From Leifsonia soli (GTDB taxonomy: Bacteria; Actinomycetota; Actinomycetes; Actinomycetales; Microbacteriaceae), in contig NZ_JACCBJ010000001.1 in assembly GCF_013408745.1 (NCBI RefSeq), positions 1,798,001-1,862,000 on the forward strand: a stretch of 64,000 nucleotides of DNA, given 5' to 3'. How positions within the stretch are numbered: position 1 is the stretch's first letter; each line of letters starts with the position of its first letter. The notes beneath the pieces were generated by a model. That model was not told where the DNA came from. It saw nothing but the letters and a program-made list of their open reading frames with translations, and did not search any database. The position numbers and the translations under genes were made by a program. This document shows positions 26,695 to 37,623 of the stretch, piece after piece.

Positions 26695-28395
26695 ATGCAC
26701 TCACGTCTGCTCGACCGCTGGAACGCGATCTCCCTGCGCACGAAGATCACGGGCGTGACCGTGCTCATGCTGACGCTCGGGCTGCTCGTCACCGGCATCG
26801 GCACGATGTCGATGCTGAAGCCGGTGCTTCTCGACCAGCTGGATGCGCAGCTCTCGGCCGCGTCGGGTGCGTCGTACCTGAACACCTACCTCGGCACGGC
26901 GTCGTCGGACGACGACCAGATCGCGACCGACTCGAGCCCGTCAGACTACTTCGCCGCGCTGTACGACTCCAGCGGCAAGCTGGTGAAGCGCAACTGGTCG
27001 AACATCCCGTACGCGCACCGTCCGGCGATCCCCACGACCCTGACCCTCCCCGAGGCGAAGGGCATGAACGGCGGATTCACGCTGCTGAGCAACGACGGCC
27101 GCACCACGTACCGTGCCCTCGCGACGACGCAGACGTTCGCGGGCAGCGGTGAGCTCGCCACCGCGATCGTGGCGACGACGACATCGCAGATCGACACCGT
27201 GATGGCGAGCTTCCTGGCGATCTTCCTCGGCTTCGGCGTGATCGTGATCGTGGTGGGCGCCGGGCTGACCCGGATGCTCGTCACCACGACGTTCTCGCCG
27301 CTCCGCGAAGTGGAGCAGACGGCCGCGGCCATCGCCGACGGAGACTTCAGCCAGCGGCTCGGCGGCGCCACCCCGAACACGGAGGTGGGGCGGCTCAACC
27401 GCTCGCTCAACACCATGCTGAACCGCATCGACCGGGCCTTCAGCGACCGCGCGCGCACGATCGACCAGATGCGCCGCTTCGTGGGCGACGCCTCGCACGA
27501 GCTGCGCACTCCGCTGGTCTCGGTGCGCGGCTACGCCGAGCTGTACCGGATGGGCGCGCTGCAGACTCCCGAAGACGTGGCTCAGGCGATGGATCGCATC
27601 GAGAAGGAGGCGATCCGCATGGGCATCCTCGTGGAGGACCTCCTCGAGCTCGCCCGGCTCGATGAAACCAAGCCGCTCGACCTGCACCGCGTCGACCTCG
27701 TGAAGATCGCGCAGGACGCGGCGATGGACGCGATGGCCGGCTCCCCGGGCCGTGTGGTGACCGTCGTGCCACCGGAGCCGCGTGCACCGGAGGACGACGA
27801 CAGCACGGAGCCCGGGCTGGACACCGTCCCGATGACGATCCCCGACACGGACGCGCGGCCGAGCAACGCCACCGGACCGATCGCGTTCGCAGGCTCGGCG
27901 CTGGCGCGCCTGCGCCGCGGCCGCACCCGCCGTGCGACGACAGGACCGCTGCCGATCTCGACCGGCGAGAAGGTGGTGCTGACGCAGCCGGCCCCCTCGG
28001 AGCCCGCGATCGTCATGGCGGAGGAGAACAAGCTCCGCCAGGTCATCACCAACCTGATGGGCAACGCGCTGCGCTACACGCCGGAGGGCAGCCCGATCGA
28101 GATCGCGGTGCAGATCGACCACCGCACCGAGCGCGGCATCATCGAGGTCCGCGACCACGGCGAGGGCATCCCTCCGCAGATCCGCGAGAAGATCTTCCAG
28201 CGCTTCTGGCGCGCCGACACGTCGCGCGCCCGCGAGACCGGGGGCAGCGGACTGGGGCTCGCGATCGTCTCGTCCATCGTGGCCGCGCACAATGGGACGG
28301 TCGACGTCGTCGACACCGAGGGAGGCGGCGCGACCTTCCGCGTCTCGCTGCCGCTCGCCGGCTCCCCCGCCTCCCCCAAGCCCGTCGCGCCCTAA
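26695..28395 (+). CDS. Sensor histidine kinase
   Basis: 566 residues: membrane segments at about 19-40 and 172-196 with an extracytoplasmic sensor domain between, HAMP (about 197-250), the phosphoacceptor His268 in DASHELRTP, and an ATPase domain with NLMGNALRYTPEG, DHGEGIP and GSGLGLAIV. A Pro/Arg-rich insertion of about 80 residues (from about 355) lies between the dimerisation and ATPase domains, longer than usual. TAGACT at 26680-26685 precedes the ATG. It pairs with the response regulator; the signal is unknown. Confidence 0.92.
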   Translation: MHSRLLDRWNAISLRTKITGVTVLMLTLGLLVTGIGTMSMLKPVLLDQLDAQLSAASGASYLNTYLGTASSDDDQIATDSSPSDYFAALYDSSGKLVKRNWSNIPYAHRPAIPTTLTLPEAKGMNGGFTLLSNDGRTTYRALATTQTFAGSGELATAIVATTTSQIDTVMASFLAIFLGFGVIVIVVGAGLTRMLVTTTFSPLREVEQTAAAIADGDFSQRLGGATPNTEVGRLNRSLNTMLNRIDRAFSDRARTIDQMRRFVGDASHELRTPLVSVRGYAELYRMGALQTPEDVAQAMDRIEKEAIRMGILVEDLLELARLDETKPLDLHRVDLVKIAQDAAMDAMAGSPGRVVTVVPPEPRAPEDDDSTEPGLDTVPMTIPDTDARPSNATGPIAFAGSALARLRRGRTRRATTGPLPISTGEKVVLTQPAPSEPAIVMAEENKLRQVITNLMGNALRYTPEGSPIEIAVQIDHRTERGIIEVRDHGEGIPPQIREKIFQRFWRADTSRARETGGSGLGLAIVSSIVAAHNGTVDVVDTEGGGATFRVSLPLAGSPASPKPVAP

Positions 28396-28505
28396 CGGCC
28401 CGCCCCGCCCGCCGAGGTGCGACATCCTGTCGCCGCTCGACCCGGATTCCGGCATCGAGTCACGACTCGATGGCCCTCCGCGATGTCGCGAAGGGACGCA
28501 CGCGA

Positions 28506-28539
28506 AGAGGGCGCCTCCCCGAACGGGGAAGCGCCCTCT
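28506..28539 (-). terminator. Hairpin downstream of groEL
   Basis: A long GC stem (AGAGGGCGC with GCGCCCTCT, and CCCC with GGGG inside, loop GAAC) lies 17 bases past the groEL stop. It has no T run. It also faces the 3' end of the kinase gene on the other strand, so it may serve both. Confidence 0.65.
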
Positions 28540-28555
28540 CTGCGTGATGCGGGAC

Positions 28556-30245
<1,690 letters not shown>

Positions 30246-30252
30246 AGCGATT

Positions 30253-30279
30253 CTGGCACTCGCCGCTGTCGAGTGCAAG
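30253..30279. promoter_or_regulatory. Second, degenerate CIRCE operator
   Basis: CTGGCACTC, nine bases, GAGTGCAAG: 7 of 9 consensus bases in each half-site and the correct spacing. Its centre lies 34 bases from that of the perfect copy. Confidence 0.75.
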
Positions 30280-30317
30280 GTCACTCCGCGACCGGCGAAC
30301 ACCGGGAGCAACGGCGA

Positions 30318-30344
30318 AGCGCCGCCCCCGATGGGGACGGCGCT
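30318..30344 (-). terminator. Hairpin downstream of cspA
   Basis: AGCGCCG and CCCC pair with GGGG and CGGCGCT around a short loop, 25 bases past the cold-shock gene stop. No T run follows. Confidence 0.6.
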
Positions 30345-30369
30345 CCGCAGATTCGTTGGTTCGCTGTGC

Positions 30370-30573
30370 TCAGGCCAGTCGCACCGACTCGGCCTGCGGG
30401 CCCTTCTGCCCGGTGCCGACCTCGAAGACGACCTGCTGGCCCTCTTCGAGGACCTTGTATCCGTTCATGTCAATCGCGGAGTAATGAACGAAAACGTCCT
30501 GTCCCCCTCCATCGACGGTGATGAAGCCGTAGCCCTTCTCAGCGTTGAACCACTTCACGGTCCCGTTCGCCAT
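30370..30573 (-). CDS. cspA: Cold shock protein CspA family
   Basis: 67 residues, a single cold-shock domain with RNP motifs [10 protein letters not shown] and DVFVHYSAI. It binds single-stranded RNA and is usually an abundant RNA chaperone. It sits in the conserved actinobacterial order DUF3263, LytR_C, csp, groEL. More than 100 bases of upstream sequence to the LytR_C gene are AT-richer than average and can hold a promoter and a cold-responsive leader. Confidence 0.93.
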   Translation of the reverse strand: MANGTVKWFNAEKGYGFITVDGGGQDVFVHYSAIDMNGYKVLEEGQQVVFEVGTGQKGPQAESVRLA

Positions 30574-30743
30574 GCATTACTCCCATTGCTGTGTCGCTCG
30601 CGCGATCCGTCGCCGCACGTTGACTCCCGATCCTAATGCTTTCAATAGGCGGCGACGCCAGAGATTTCGTGAATCGACTACGAAATGAAGCGAAAGTTAA
30701 ACACGCGCGAAACAAAGGGATCCGGGGCTGGTCGGAGCGCGGA

Positions 30744-31292
30744 TCAGCCCCGGTAGTTCGCGCCGATCACGACCGTGATGTCCGCGCCGGTGTCGTCGAA
30801 CGCGTTGCTCTGCTGGATGGTCGCTCCCGGCAGCGACTGCACCACGCCCAGAGCGGCGGCCTGGTTGGCCGGGTTGCCGTAGTAGACGATCGTGGATGCC
30901 AGGTCGTTGCGGTCGGCGTTCGCCAGGGCGGCGACCTTCCAGCCCGCGGCCTTCAGCTTGTCGCCGACGGTCTGCGCCAGACCTTCCGTGGCCGTGCCGT
31001 TGAGCACGTTGACCTGCAGCGACGGGTTGACGGTCGGGACGATCGTCGGCGTCGGCGTGGGCGTCGGCGTCTGCGACCGGGACGTCGAGGCCGGCGATCC
31101 GTGGAAAGAGAGGTTGCCGTTGATGACCGAGAGCCCGAAGATGCCGGCGCCGACCAGCACGATCGTGGCGAGCGCCGCCCATCCGACCGCGATCCAGCCG
31201 CGACCCCGCGGGCGCGGTGCCCGGTGGGCGCCGACGCGCTTCAGGTCGTCGGGGATCTCGTCGAACCTGTCGCGGGGATACTTCTCAGCCAT
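30744..31292 (-). CDS. LytR C-terminal domain protein
   Basis: 182 residues: basic cytoplasmic start, one membrane helix (about 33-55), a Thr/Pro-rich linker (TPTPTPTPTIVPT) and the LytR_C domain (about 92-182) with VNVLNGTATEGLAQTV and GADITVVIG. It is an envelope protein of unknown function, often conserved beside the DUF3263 gene. The two genes are 21 bases apart and probably form one transcript. Confidence 0.85.
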   Translation of the reverse strand: MAEKYPRDRFDEIPDDLKRVGAHRAPRPRGRGWIAVGWAALATIVLVGAGIFGLSVINGNLSFHGSPASTSRSQTPTPTPTPTIVPTVNPSLQVNVLNGTATEGLAQTVGDKLKAAGWKVAALANADRNDLASTIVYYGNPANQAAALGVVQSLPGATIQQSNAFDDTGADITVVIGANYRG

Positions 31293-31313
31293 CGGGGGAT
31301 GCGGTCCTCGGGG

Positions 31314-31625
31314 TCAGTCGCCGGACGGGAGGGTCCGTGCGTGTCGGGCGGCCAGCCTCGCCTCGCGCAGCCGCAGCAGCCTCTTGACGAGCATGGGGTC
31401 GTGGCGGAGGGCGGCCGGACGGTCGATCAGCGCACCGAGCAACTGATAGTACCGAGCCGCCGAGAGACCGAACTCCTCGCGGATGGCCTGCTCCTTGGCT
31501 CCGGCATGACGCCACCACTGGCGTTCGAACGCGAGGATCGCGGCATCCCGATCGCTCAGCTGATCCGTGTCCGAGGGCGTGCGGTCGGTGGCAGGCCGTC
31601 CGTCGGCAGACCGGGTCACGCGCAC
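31314..31625 (-). CDS. DUF3263 protein
   Basis: 103 residues. Residues 22-75 contain LSDRDAAILAFERQWWRHAGAKEQ and EFGLSAARYYQLL, the actinobacterial DUF3263 helix-turn-helix-like domain. It may bind DNA; no function is known. The GTG at 31625 is given, but a second GTG at 31619 has better spacing from GAGGGAAGG and may be the true start. First gene before the LytR_C gene. Confidence 0.83.
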   Translation of the reverse strand: MRVTRSADGRPATDRTPSDTDQLSDRDAAILAFERQWWRHAGAKEQAIREEFGLSAARYYQLLGALIDRPAALRHDPMLVKRLLRLREARLAARHARTLPSGD

Positions 31626-31806
31626 CGCCTTCCCTCGTCACGGACGCCGGGCGGTGCCGGTCGTGCCGGTCGCGCCCCGCGCTCGCGCATCATCCTAGGA
31701 CGCCGGCCCTGTGTGTTCCTTGTTTCCGCCCGGCACGTCGCGGGACGAAACGGGAACAGCCGCCGGGGCGACGCCGTTTAGTCTGGTGACGACGAAAGGG
31801 ACAGGC

Positions 31807-32244
31807 ATGGCACAGAACGAGACGGCCACGAACGGGCACACCGACGGATACACGGTCTCCAAGAGCGAGAACGAGTGGCGTGAGGAACTCAGTCCCGAGC
31901 AGTACGCGGTGCTCCGCGAGGCCGGGACCGAACGCCCGTGGACCGGCGAGCTGCTCGACGAGAGCCGCGCGGGCCTGTACACCTGTGCCGCGTGCGGTGC
32001 CGAGCTGTTCAAGTCGGGAACCAAGTTCGACTCGGGATGCGGCTGGCCGAGCTTCTACGAGTCCGTCCGGCCGGAGGCCGTCCAGCTCATCGAGGACACC
32101 AGCCTCGGCATGGTGCGCACCGAGGTGCGCTGCGCCTCCTGCGGCTCGCACCTTGGACACGTCTTCCCGGACGGCTTCGGCACCCCCACCGGCGACCGCT
32201 ACTGCATGAACTCCCTCTCGCTGAACTTCACGCCGGAGTCCTGA
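31807..32244 (+). CDS. msrB: Peptide-methionine (R)-S-oxide reductase
   Basis: 145 residues. Zinc pairs CAAC and CASC, FDSGCGWPSF with the first redox region, and the catalytic Cys in RYCMNSLSL. It repairs oxidised methionine. The ATG at 31807 has AAAGGGA upstream; TAGTCT at 31780-31785 is a plausible -10, so this gene has a leader. The stop overlaps the nitroreductase start (TGATG). Confidence 0.93.
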   Translation: MAQNETATNGHTDGYTVSKSENEWREELSPEQYAVLREAGTERPWTGELLDESRAGLYTCAACGAELFKSGTKFDSGCGWPSFYESVRPEAVQLIEDTSLGMVRTEVRCASCGSHLGHVFPDGFGTPTGDRYCMNSLSLNFTPES

Positions 32245-32825
32245 TGACGGAGGCCCCGACGGTCGCCGGCCCCGCCGGCGGCCTCGCCGAGCGCGTCGCC
32301 GCACGCCGGTCGTACTCGCGTGTGACGCCGGATGCGCCGACGCACGAGGAGCTGCTGCCCCTGGTGGCCGCAGCCGGCCGGGTCGCCGATCACAGCGCGC
32401 TGCACCCGTGGCGGCTCATCGAGCTGCGCGGCGACGCCCGCCTGCGGCTCGGCCAGGCGTTCGTGCGGGATGCGAAGGCGACCGGGTCGGATGCGGAGAA
32501 GCTCGCATCCAAGCCGCTGCGCTCCTCCCTGCTGATCGCGATCGTCTCGGTGCGCACGAAGAGCGACAAGGTTCCCGGCTGGGAGCAGGACGCGGTGGCC
32601 TCGGGCGTCGCGCACATCCTGAGCCTGCTCCTCCACGACGCGGGCTGGGGCGTGATGTGGCGGACCGGCCACCACACCCGATCGAAGGCCGTGCACCGGA
32701 TGCACGGGCTGAAGAAGAACGAGCGGCTGCTCGGCTGGCTGTACGTCGGCGGCATCACCGCGGACAGCCGGGAGGGGCACCGCCGGTCGATCGACCCGGA
32801 GCGGTTCCTGACGACGCTGGACTGA
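32244..32825 (+). CDS. Nitroreductase family protein
   Basis: 193 residues with the FMN-binding nitroreductase pattern: AARRSYSRVTPDAPTHEELLPL, DHSALHPWRLIEL and a GWGVMWRTG segment near 140. It is a probable NAD(P)H-dependent oxidoreductase of unknown substrate. Translationally coupled to msrB (ATG at 32244 inside its TGATG stop), which suggests a shared oxidative-stress role. Confidence 0.85.
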   Translation: MTEAPTVAGPAGGLAERVAARRSYSRVTPDAPTHEELLPLVAAAGRVADHSALHPWRLIELRGDARLRLGQAFVRDAKATGSDAEKLASKPLRSSLLIAIVSVRTKSDKVPGWEQDAVASGVAHILSLLLHDAGWGVMWRTGHHTRSKAVHRMHGLKKNERLLGWLYVGGITADSREGHRRSIDPERFLTTLD

Positions 32826-32840
32826 CCGCCGGGCCTCTTG

Positions 32841-33791
32841 TCAGGCGGTTTGCCGGCGCCAGCCCCAGCGGATGCTGGCGACGGCGACCGCGACGATCGC
32901 CAGCAGCGTGCCGCCGATGGTCGAGAACGCGAGGACGTGGCCGGCGGTGGGCAGCAGGAGGTCGAGCAGCAGTGCGGAGGCCAGCTGACCGGCGACGGTG
33001 GCGAGGCCGAGCAGCAGGACGCCGGTGATCCGCACCAGGAACGCGGTCACCCCGATGAAGATGCAGCCGATCGCGCCGCCGACGTAGAGCCACGGCTCCG
33101 CCGGCAGGCGCGCGGGCAGCCCGGCGAGCGCCCAGTGCCCCAGCATGAGCACCACCAGCACGGAGGTGCCGACGGCGAAGTTGATGAAGGTCGCGGTGAG
33201 CGCGCTCTCGGCGACGACCCGGACCTGACCGTTGACGGCCTGCTGCCAACCGGTGCCGAGGCCGGCGATGAACGGGAGCAGCATCATCCACATCGGAGCG
33301 CCGCCGCCGAACTGCGCCGACACGGCCCACGTGACCGCGACCAGGGCGAGCATCGCGCCGACGAGACGCGCGGCGGTCAGCGGCCGGCGCCCTCCCGGGC
33401 CGAGGCCGATCCGGTCGAGGACGAGGCCGCTGATGGTCTGCCCCGCCACGACCGCGACCGTGAACAGCGCGACGCCGAGCGCGGCGGCGGTCAGCCCCTG
33501 CGACAGCACCAGGAACGAACCCGCGGCGCCGCCGAGGACGTACCACCAGCGCAGGCCGCGGCCGCGAAGGGCGTCGCGGACGCGCGCGAGGCCCCTCCGT
33601 CCGGCGGGGACGATCGCGAGCGCGACCGTGAGGATCACCAGGCCGGAGCCGAACGAGATGGCGGCGGCGGTGAAGCCGTCGCCCAGACGACTGCCCAGCT
33701 CACCATTGATGCGCGACTGCAGTGCGACCAGGGCGCCGCAGAGCAGGGCGAGGACGAGCGCGAGCCAGAGCGGGAGCGAGCGAGGGGTCAC
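32841..33791 (-). CDS. DMT-family transporter (YdcZ/DUF606 type)
   Basis: 316 residues with about ten membrane helices in two similar halves (ALVALQSRINGELGSRLGD.. and GLGTGWQQAVNGQVRVVAESALTATFINF..). This repeat is diagnostic of the DUF606/YdcZ branch of the drug/metabolite transporters. GTG 33791 follows TAGGGT (33799-33804) by seven bases, so it is probably leaderless. A much longer open frame runs through the next operon but is a shadow. Substrate unknown. Confidence 0.87.
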   Translation of the reverse strand: MTPRSLPLWLALVLALLCGALVALQSRINGELGSRLGDGFTAAAISFGSGLVILTVALAIVPAGRRGLARVRDALRGRGLRWWYVLGGAAGSFLVLSQGLTAAALGVALFTVAVVAGQTISGLVLDRIGLGPGGRRPLTAARLVGAMLALVAVTWAVSAQFGGGAPMWMMLLPFIAGLGTGWQQAVNGQVRVVAESALTATFINFAVGTSVLVVLMLGHWALAGLPARLPAEPWLYVGGAIGCIFIGVTAFLVRITGVLLLGLATVAGQLASALLLDLLLPTAGHVLAFSTIGGTLLAIVAVAVASIRWGWRRQTA

Positions 33792-33823
33792 TCCTCCAAC
33801 CCTAGGCCCGGCGGCGACCCGGC

Positions 33824-33946
33824 TCAGGGTGCCGGCGCCTCGCCGTCGGTCGGCTCCGGCGTCGGCAGCCAGTCGATGTTCTCCTCCGGCGCGACCTCCT
33901 TCTCCTCGCTGAGGTCGTAGTCGTCGTCGTTCTTCTTGTCGCTCAT
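33824..33946 (-). CDS. Small acidic protein, 40 residues
   Basis: ATG 33946 to TGA 33824. It starts MSDKKNDDDYDLSEEKE and ends with PTPEPTDGEAPAP; half the residues are charged or proline. No motif or membrane segment is visible. It starts 15 bases after the dehydrogenase E2 gene on the same strand, so it may be the last gene of that operon. Confidence 0.5.
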   Translation of the reverse strand: MSDKKNDDDYDLSEEKEVAPEENIDWLPTPEPTDGEAPAP

Positions 33947-33961
33947 GCCGCCACCCTACGC

Positions 33962-35341
33962 TCAGCCGGCGACAGCGCCGGGCGTGTCCGCCAGCGCGCC
34001 GAGCGGCGACTCGATCGCGTCGGCGATCTCCCGCAGGAAGCCCGCCGCGACTCCCCCGTCGGTCACCCGGTGGTCGAACACGAGCGACAGCTGCAGGATA
34101 CGCCGGGGCACGATCGCGCCGTCCACGACCCACGGCCGCTCGATGGCCCGCCCGAGGCCGAGGATGGCGACTTCGGGATGGTTGATGATGGCGGCGCTGC
34201 CGTCGACGCCGAGGCTGCCGTAGTTGTTGATCGTGAACGTCGACCCGGCGAGATCGGCGGGAGGGAGCGTCCCGTCGCGGGCCGCCCGCGCCAGGCGGTC
34301 GAACTCGGCGTCGAGCTCGCGCACCGAGAGGCGGTCGGCCCGGCGGACGACCGGGACGAGCAGGCCGCGGTCGGTGTCGGCGGCGAAGCCCAGGTTGACG
34401 CCGTCGAAGAGCTGCAGTCCCTGGCCGTCCGGGGTCACGCGACCCGCGAGCTCGGGATGCCGCGCGAGAGCGGTGAGGGCGAACCGCGCGACGAAGGACA
34501 GGAACGAGGGAGCGCGACCGCCGCGGGCGAGGCGGCGCCGGCCGTCCCACAGCTCGGTCGCATCCACATCCACCCAGACCGTCGCCTCGGGGATCTCGGA
34601 GCGGCTGCGCGTCATGGTCTCGGCGACGGTGCGGCGGAGGCGCGAGAACGCGGCGGTGTCGCGGACCGTGAGGCCCGTGCGCGGGTCGGCGGCGGCTTCG
34701 GGGGCGGCGGCTTCGGGGGCGGCGGGCACCGGGGAGGACGGGCCGGCGACGGATGCGCGCCGCGGCACCTGCGCGCGCGCCGACAGCGCCGCCTCCACAT
34801 CGTGTCGGGTGACGACGCCGTCCGGGCGGCTCGGACGCAGGGTGGAGAGATCGATCCCGTGGCTGCGGGCGAGCGCGCGCACCACCGGCGAGACGACGGG
34901 GACGATCGGCGGCCGGGGCGAGGTGGATGCGAGACCGGCCGGAGTCGCGGGAGCCGCGGCGGGCGGGCGCGGCGGCTCGAGGGTCGTCGTGCGCGCGGAC
35001 CGGGGCCGCCTGCCGGCGTGCGTCGTCGTCCCGTAGCCGACCAGCACGGCGCCCGACCCGCCGGACGCCGCCGGAGACTCGGCCGCCGCCGGAGACTCGG
35101 CCGCCTCCTCCACCTCGATCAGCGGCGCGCCGACCAGGATGTTCTCGCCCTCGGCTCCATGCAGCGCCGCGACCCGTCCGGCATACGGCGACGGCACCTC
35201 GACGACGGACTTCGCGGTCTCGACCTCCGCGATCGGCTGGTCGGTGACGACGGTGTCGCCGACCGCGACCAGCCAGCGCACCAGCTCCGCGTCGGTCAGG
35301 CCCTCGCCGAGATCGGGGAGGGTGAACACCCGTGCGGTCAT
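33962..35341 (-). CDS. bkdC: 2-oxoacid dehydrogenase E2, dihydrolipoamide acyltransferase
   Basis: 459 residues: lipoyl domain (about 1-80, lipoyl Lys in AEVETAKSVVE), an Ala/Pro linker, a peripheral E1/E3-binding domain (VVSPVVRALARSHGIDLSTLR) and the catalytic acyltransferase domain with FDHRVTDGGVAAGF near the C-terminus. It transfers the acyl group from E1 to CoA. ATG 35341 overlaps the E1-beta stop (ATGA). E1-alpha/beta type and the Lrp neighbour suggest branched-chain 2-oxoacids. Confidence 0.9.
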   Translation of the reverse strand: MTARVFTLPDLGEGLTDAELVRWLVAVGDTVVTDQPIAEVETAKSVVEVPSPYAGRVAALHGAEGENILVGAPLIEVEEAAESPAAAESPAASGGSGAVLVGYGTTTHAGRRPRSARTTTLEPPRPPAAAPATPAGLASTSPRPPIVPVVSPVVRALARSHGIDLSTLRPSRPDGVVTRHDVEAALSARAQVPRRASVAGPSSPVPAAPEAAAPEAAADPRTGLTVRDTAAFSRLRRTVAETMTRSRSEIPEATVWVDVDATELWDGRRRLARGGRAPSFLSFVARFALTALARHPELAGRVTPDGQGLQLFDGVNLGFAADTDRGLLVPVVRRADRLSVRELDAEFDRLARAARDGTLPPADLAGSTFTINNYGSLGVDGSAAIINHPEVAILGLGRAIERPWVVDGAIVPRRILQLSLVFDHRVTDGGVAAGFLREIADAIESPLGALADTPGAVAG

Positions 35342-36387
35342 GCGTCCTCCCACTGCAGCGCATCCACGGCGTCGAGCACGCGGTCGACGTCGGGCAGGTA
35401 GAACCGCTCCAGCTTCGGCGGCGCGAACGGAGTGTCGAACCCGGTCACCCGGCCCACCGGCGCGAGGAGGTGGTGGAAGCAGCGCTCCGAGACGCGCGCG
35501 ACGATCTCGGCCGCCATGCTCGCGAAGCCCGGCGCCTCGGCCACCACGACCGCGCGGCCCGTGCGGCGGACCGCCGCGCAGACCGTCTCGTCGTCGAACG
35601 GGACGAGTGACCGCAGGTCGACGACCCCGATGCTGCGGCCGTCCTCCGCGGCGGCCTCGGCAGCGGCGAGCGCGACCGGCACGGACGGCCCGTACGCGAT
35701 CAGGGTCGCGTCGTCGCCCTCGCGGGCCACACGCGCGCGGCCGATCTCGGGCAGCGGCGCTTCCACATCCACCTCGCCGGTCGACCAGTACAGCTTCTTC
35801 GGCTCGAGGAAGATCACCGGGTCGGGATGCGCGATGGCGGCGCGCAGCAGCCCGTACGCGTCCTGCGGGGTGACGGGCGACACGACGGTCAGCCCGGGCG
35901 TGTGCACGTAGTAGGCCTCCGACGAGTCGGAGTGGTGCTCCACCCCGCCGATGCCGCCGGCGTAGGGGATGCGGATGACGAGCGGAAGACGCACGCGGCC
36001 TTGCGTGCGGTTGCCCATCTTGGCGACGTGATCGACGATCTGCTCGAACGCGGGATACGCGAACGCGTCGAACTGCATCTCGACGACCGGGCGCATCCCG
36101 TTCATGGCCATCCCGACTGCGGTCCCGACGATGCCGGACTCGGCCAGCGGTGTGTCGAAGCAGCGGCTCTCGCCGAAGCGGGCGGTCAGCCCGTCGGTGA
36201 TGCGGAAGACGCCGCCGAGGGCGCCGACGTCCTCGCCGAACACGACGACGGACGGGTCGGCGGCGAGCGCGTCGGCGAGCGCGCGGTTGAGCGCCTGCGC
36301 CATCGTCATCGTGGCCGGAGCGGCGGCCGGAGCGGCGGCTCCATTCTGGGGGTCGGCCCCGGCGGGGGCGTCATGCATGAGCGTCAT
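35338..36387 (-). CDS. bkdB: 2-oxoacid dehydrogenase E1 beta subunit
   Basis: 349 residues: a transketolase-like pyrimidine-binding domain (VVVFGEDVGALGG, ESRCFDTPLAESGI, PVVEMQFDAFAYPA) and a C-terminal domain with LIAYGPSVPVALAAA. It pairs with E1 alpha to decarboxylate the 2-oxoacid on thiamine diphosphate. It overlaps both neighbours by ATGA. The first 25 residues are Ala/Pro-rich. Confidence 0.9.
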   Translation of the reverse strand: MTLMHDAPAGADPQNGAAAPAAAPATMTMAQALNRALADALAADPSVVVFGEDVGALGGVFRITDGLTARFGESRCFDTPLAESGIVGTAVGMAMNGMRPVVEMQFDAFAYPAFEQIVDHVAKMGNRTQGRVRLPLVIRIPYAGGIGGVEHHSDSSEAYYVHTPGLTVVSPVTPQDAYGLLRAAIAHPDPVIFLEPKKLYWSTGEVDVEAPLPEIGRARVAREGDDATLIAYGPSVPVALAAAEAAAEDGRSIGVVDLRSLVPFDDETVCAAVRRTGRAVVVAEAPGFASMAAEIVARVSERCFHHLLAPVGRVTGFDTPFAPPKLERFYLPDVDRVLDAVDALQWEDA

Positions 36388-37496
36388 CGGGCGGCCTCCT
36401 GAGTGTTCGGCCGACCCGCTTCCGCGGCGCGGAGTTCGGCGGCGAGCTGCGCGGCCTGCTCGCGCAGCTGCGGGGTCGGTGTGGCGTAGACGTGGGCGAA
36501 CAGGTCTTCGGGGTGCGGCTCGGCGTCGGCCATGACCGCGGTGCGGAGGTCGGCGGCGACCCGCTCCGCCTGAGCGTGCGCCTCCGCATCGTCGCCCTCC
36601 GCGAGCTCCCCCTGGGCGGTCAGCCAGGCGCGCAGCCGGAGCAGCGGGTCGCGCGCGAGCCAGGGCTCCACCTCGTCGGAGGTGCGATAGCGGGTGGCGT
36701 CGTCGGCGTTGGTGTGCGACTTGATGCGGTAGGTGACGGCCTCCACCAGGGTCGGACCGCCGCCCTCCCTGGCCTCCTCGACGGCCTCCCCGAGCACCGC
36801 GAGCAGGGCGGCGAGGTCGTTGCCGTCGACGAGCCGGCCGCGCATCCCGTAGCCGATGCCCTTGTGCGCCAGGCTCGGCGCGGCGGTCTGCCTGCTGAGC
36901 GGCACCGAGATCGCGTAGCCGTTGTTCTGCACCAGGAACACGACCGGAAGGTGGAAGACGGCCGCGAAGTTGAGCGCCTCGTGGAAGTCGCCCTCGCTGG
37001 TCGCGCCGTCGCCGCACATCGCGAGCACCACCGTGTCCTCGCCGCGGAGACGGGCCGCGTGGGCGAAGCCGACCGCGTGCAGCAGCTGGGTCGCCAGGGG
37101 CGTGGCCTGCGGGGCGACGCGGTGGCGGTTCGGGTCGTAGCCCGAGTGCCAGTCGCCGCGGAGCAGCACGAACGCCTCGAACGGGTCGACGCCGCGGGCG
37201 ATCACGGCGACGGTGTCGCGGTAGGTCGGGAACAGCCAGTCCTGCTCGCCGAGCACCATCGCGGCGGCGATCTCGCAGGCCTCCTGGCCGTGCGACGACG
37301 GGTAGACGGCGAGACGCCCCTGGCGCACCAGCGCGTCGGCCTGATCGTTGAGCCGGCGGGCGAGCACGAGCCGCCGGTAGCCCTCGAGCAGGGTGTCGGC
37401 GGCGGGCATCCGGTGGCGGTCGTCCGGGTGGGACGCGCCATCCTGATCGATGAGCCGCAGCGGGGTGTCGCCGGGCAGCAGATCGTCCGCGTGCAT
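36384..37496 (-). CDS. bkdA: 2-oxoacid dehydrogenase E1 alpha subunit
   Basis: 370 residues with the thiamine-diphosphate motif GDGATSEGDFHEALNFAA..NN, VYPSSHGQEACEIA and the phosphorylation-loop-like HTNADDATRYRTSDEV. First gene of the three-gene operon. ATG 37496 follows GAAGGAGAACAG, a good ribosome site; an upstream frame to 37721 lies across the divergent regulator and is not used. Confidence 0.92.
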   Translation of the reverse strand: MHADDLLPGDTPLRLIDQDGASHPDDRHRMPAADTLLEGYRRLVLARRLNDQADALVRQGRLAVYPSSHGQEACEIAAAMVLGEQDWLFPTYRDTVAVIARGVDPFEAFVLLRGDWHSGYDPNRHRVAPQATPLATQLLHAVGFAHAARLRGEDTVVLAMCGDGATSEGDFHEALNFAAVFHLPVVFLVQNNGYAISVPLSRQTAAPSLAHKGIGYGMRGRLVDGNDLAALLAVLGEAVEEAREGGGPTLVEAVTYRIKSHTNADDATRYRTSDEVEPWLARDPLLRLRAWLTAQGELAEGDDAEAHAQAERVAADLRTAVMADAEPHPEDLFAHVYATPTPQLREQAAQLAAELRAAEAGRPNTQEAAR

Positions 37497-37623
37497 CTGT
37501 TCTCCTTCGAAAGACGTCGCTCCTCCCCAGCATGACTTCGGCAGACGCGGGACGCTACGGGTGCGCGCGAGTCGAGACGAACGGGTGCGGGCAGCGCGGA
37601 TCGGTGGCAGACTGTCCAGCACC

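Noticed and set aside
32841..35363. An 840-codon minus-strand frame spanning the DMT transporter and E2 genes
   Set aside because: Only the last 316 codons encode the transporter; the rest is a shadow of the dehydrogenase E2 gene in another frame, with arginine-rich, non-protein-like composition.
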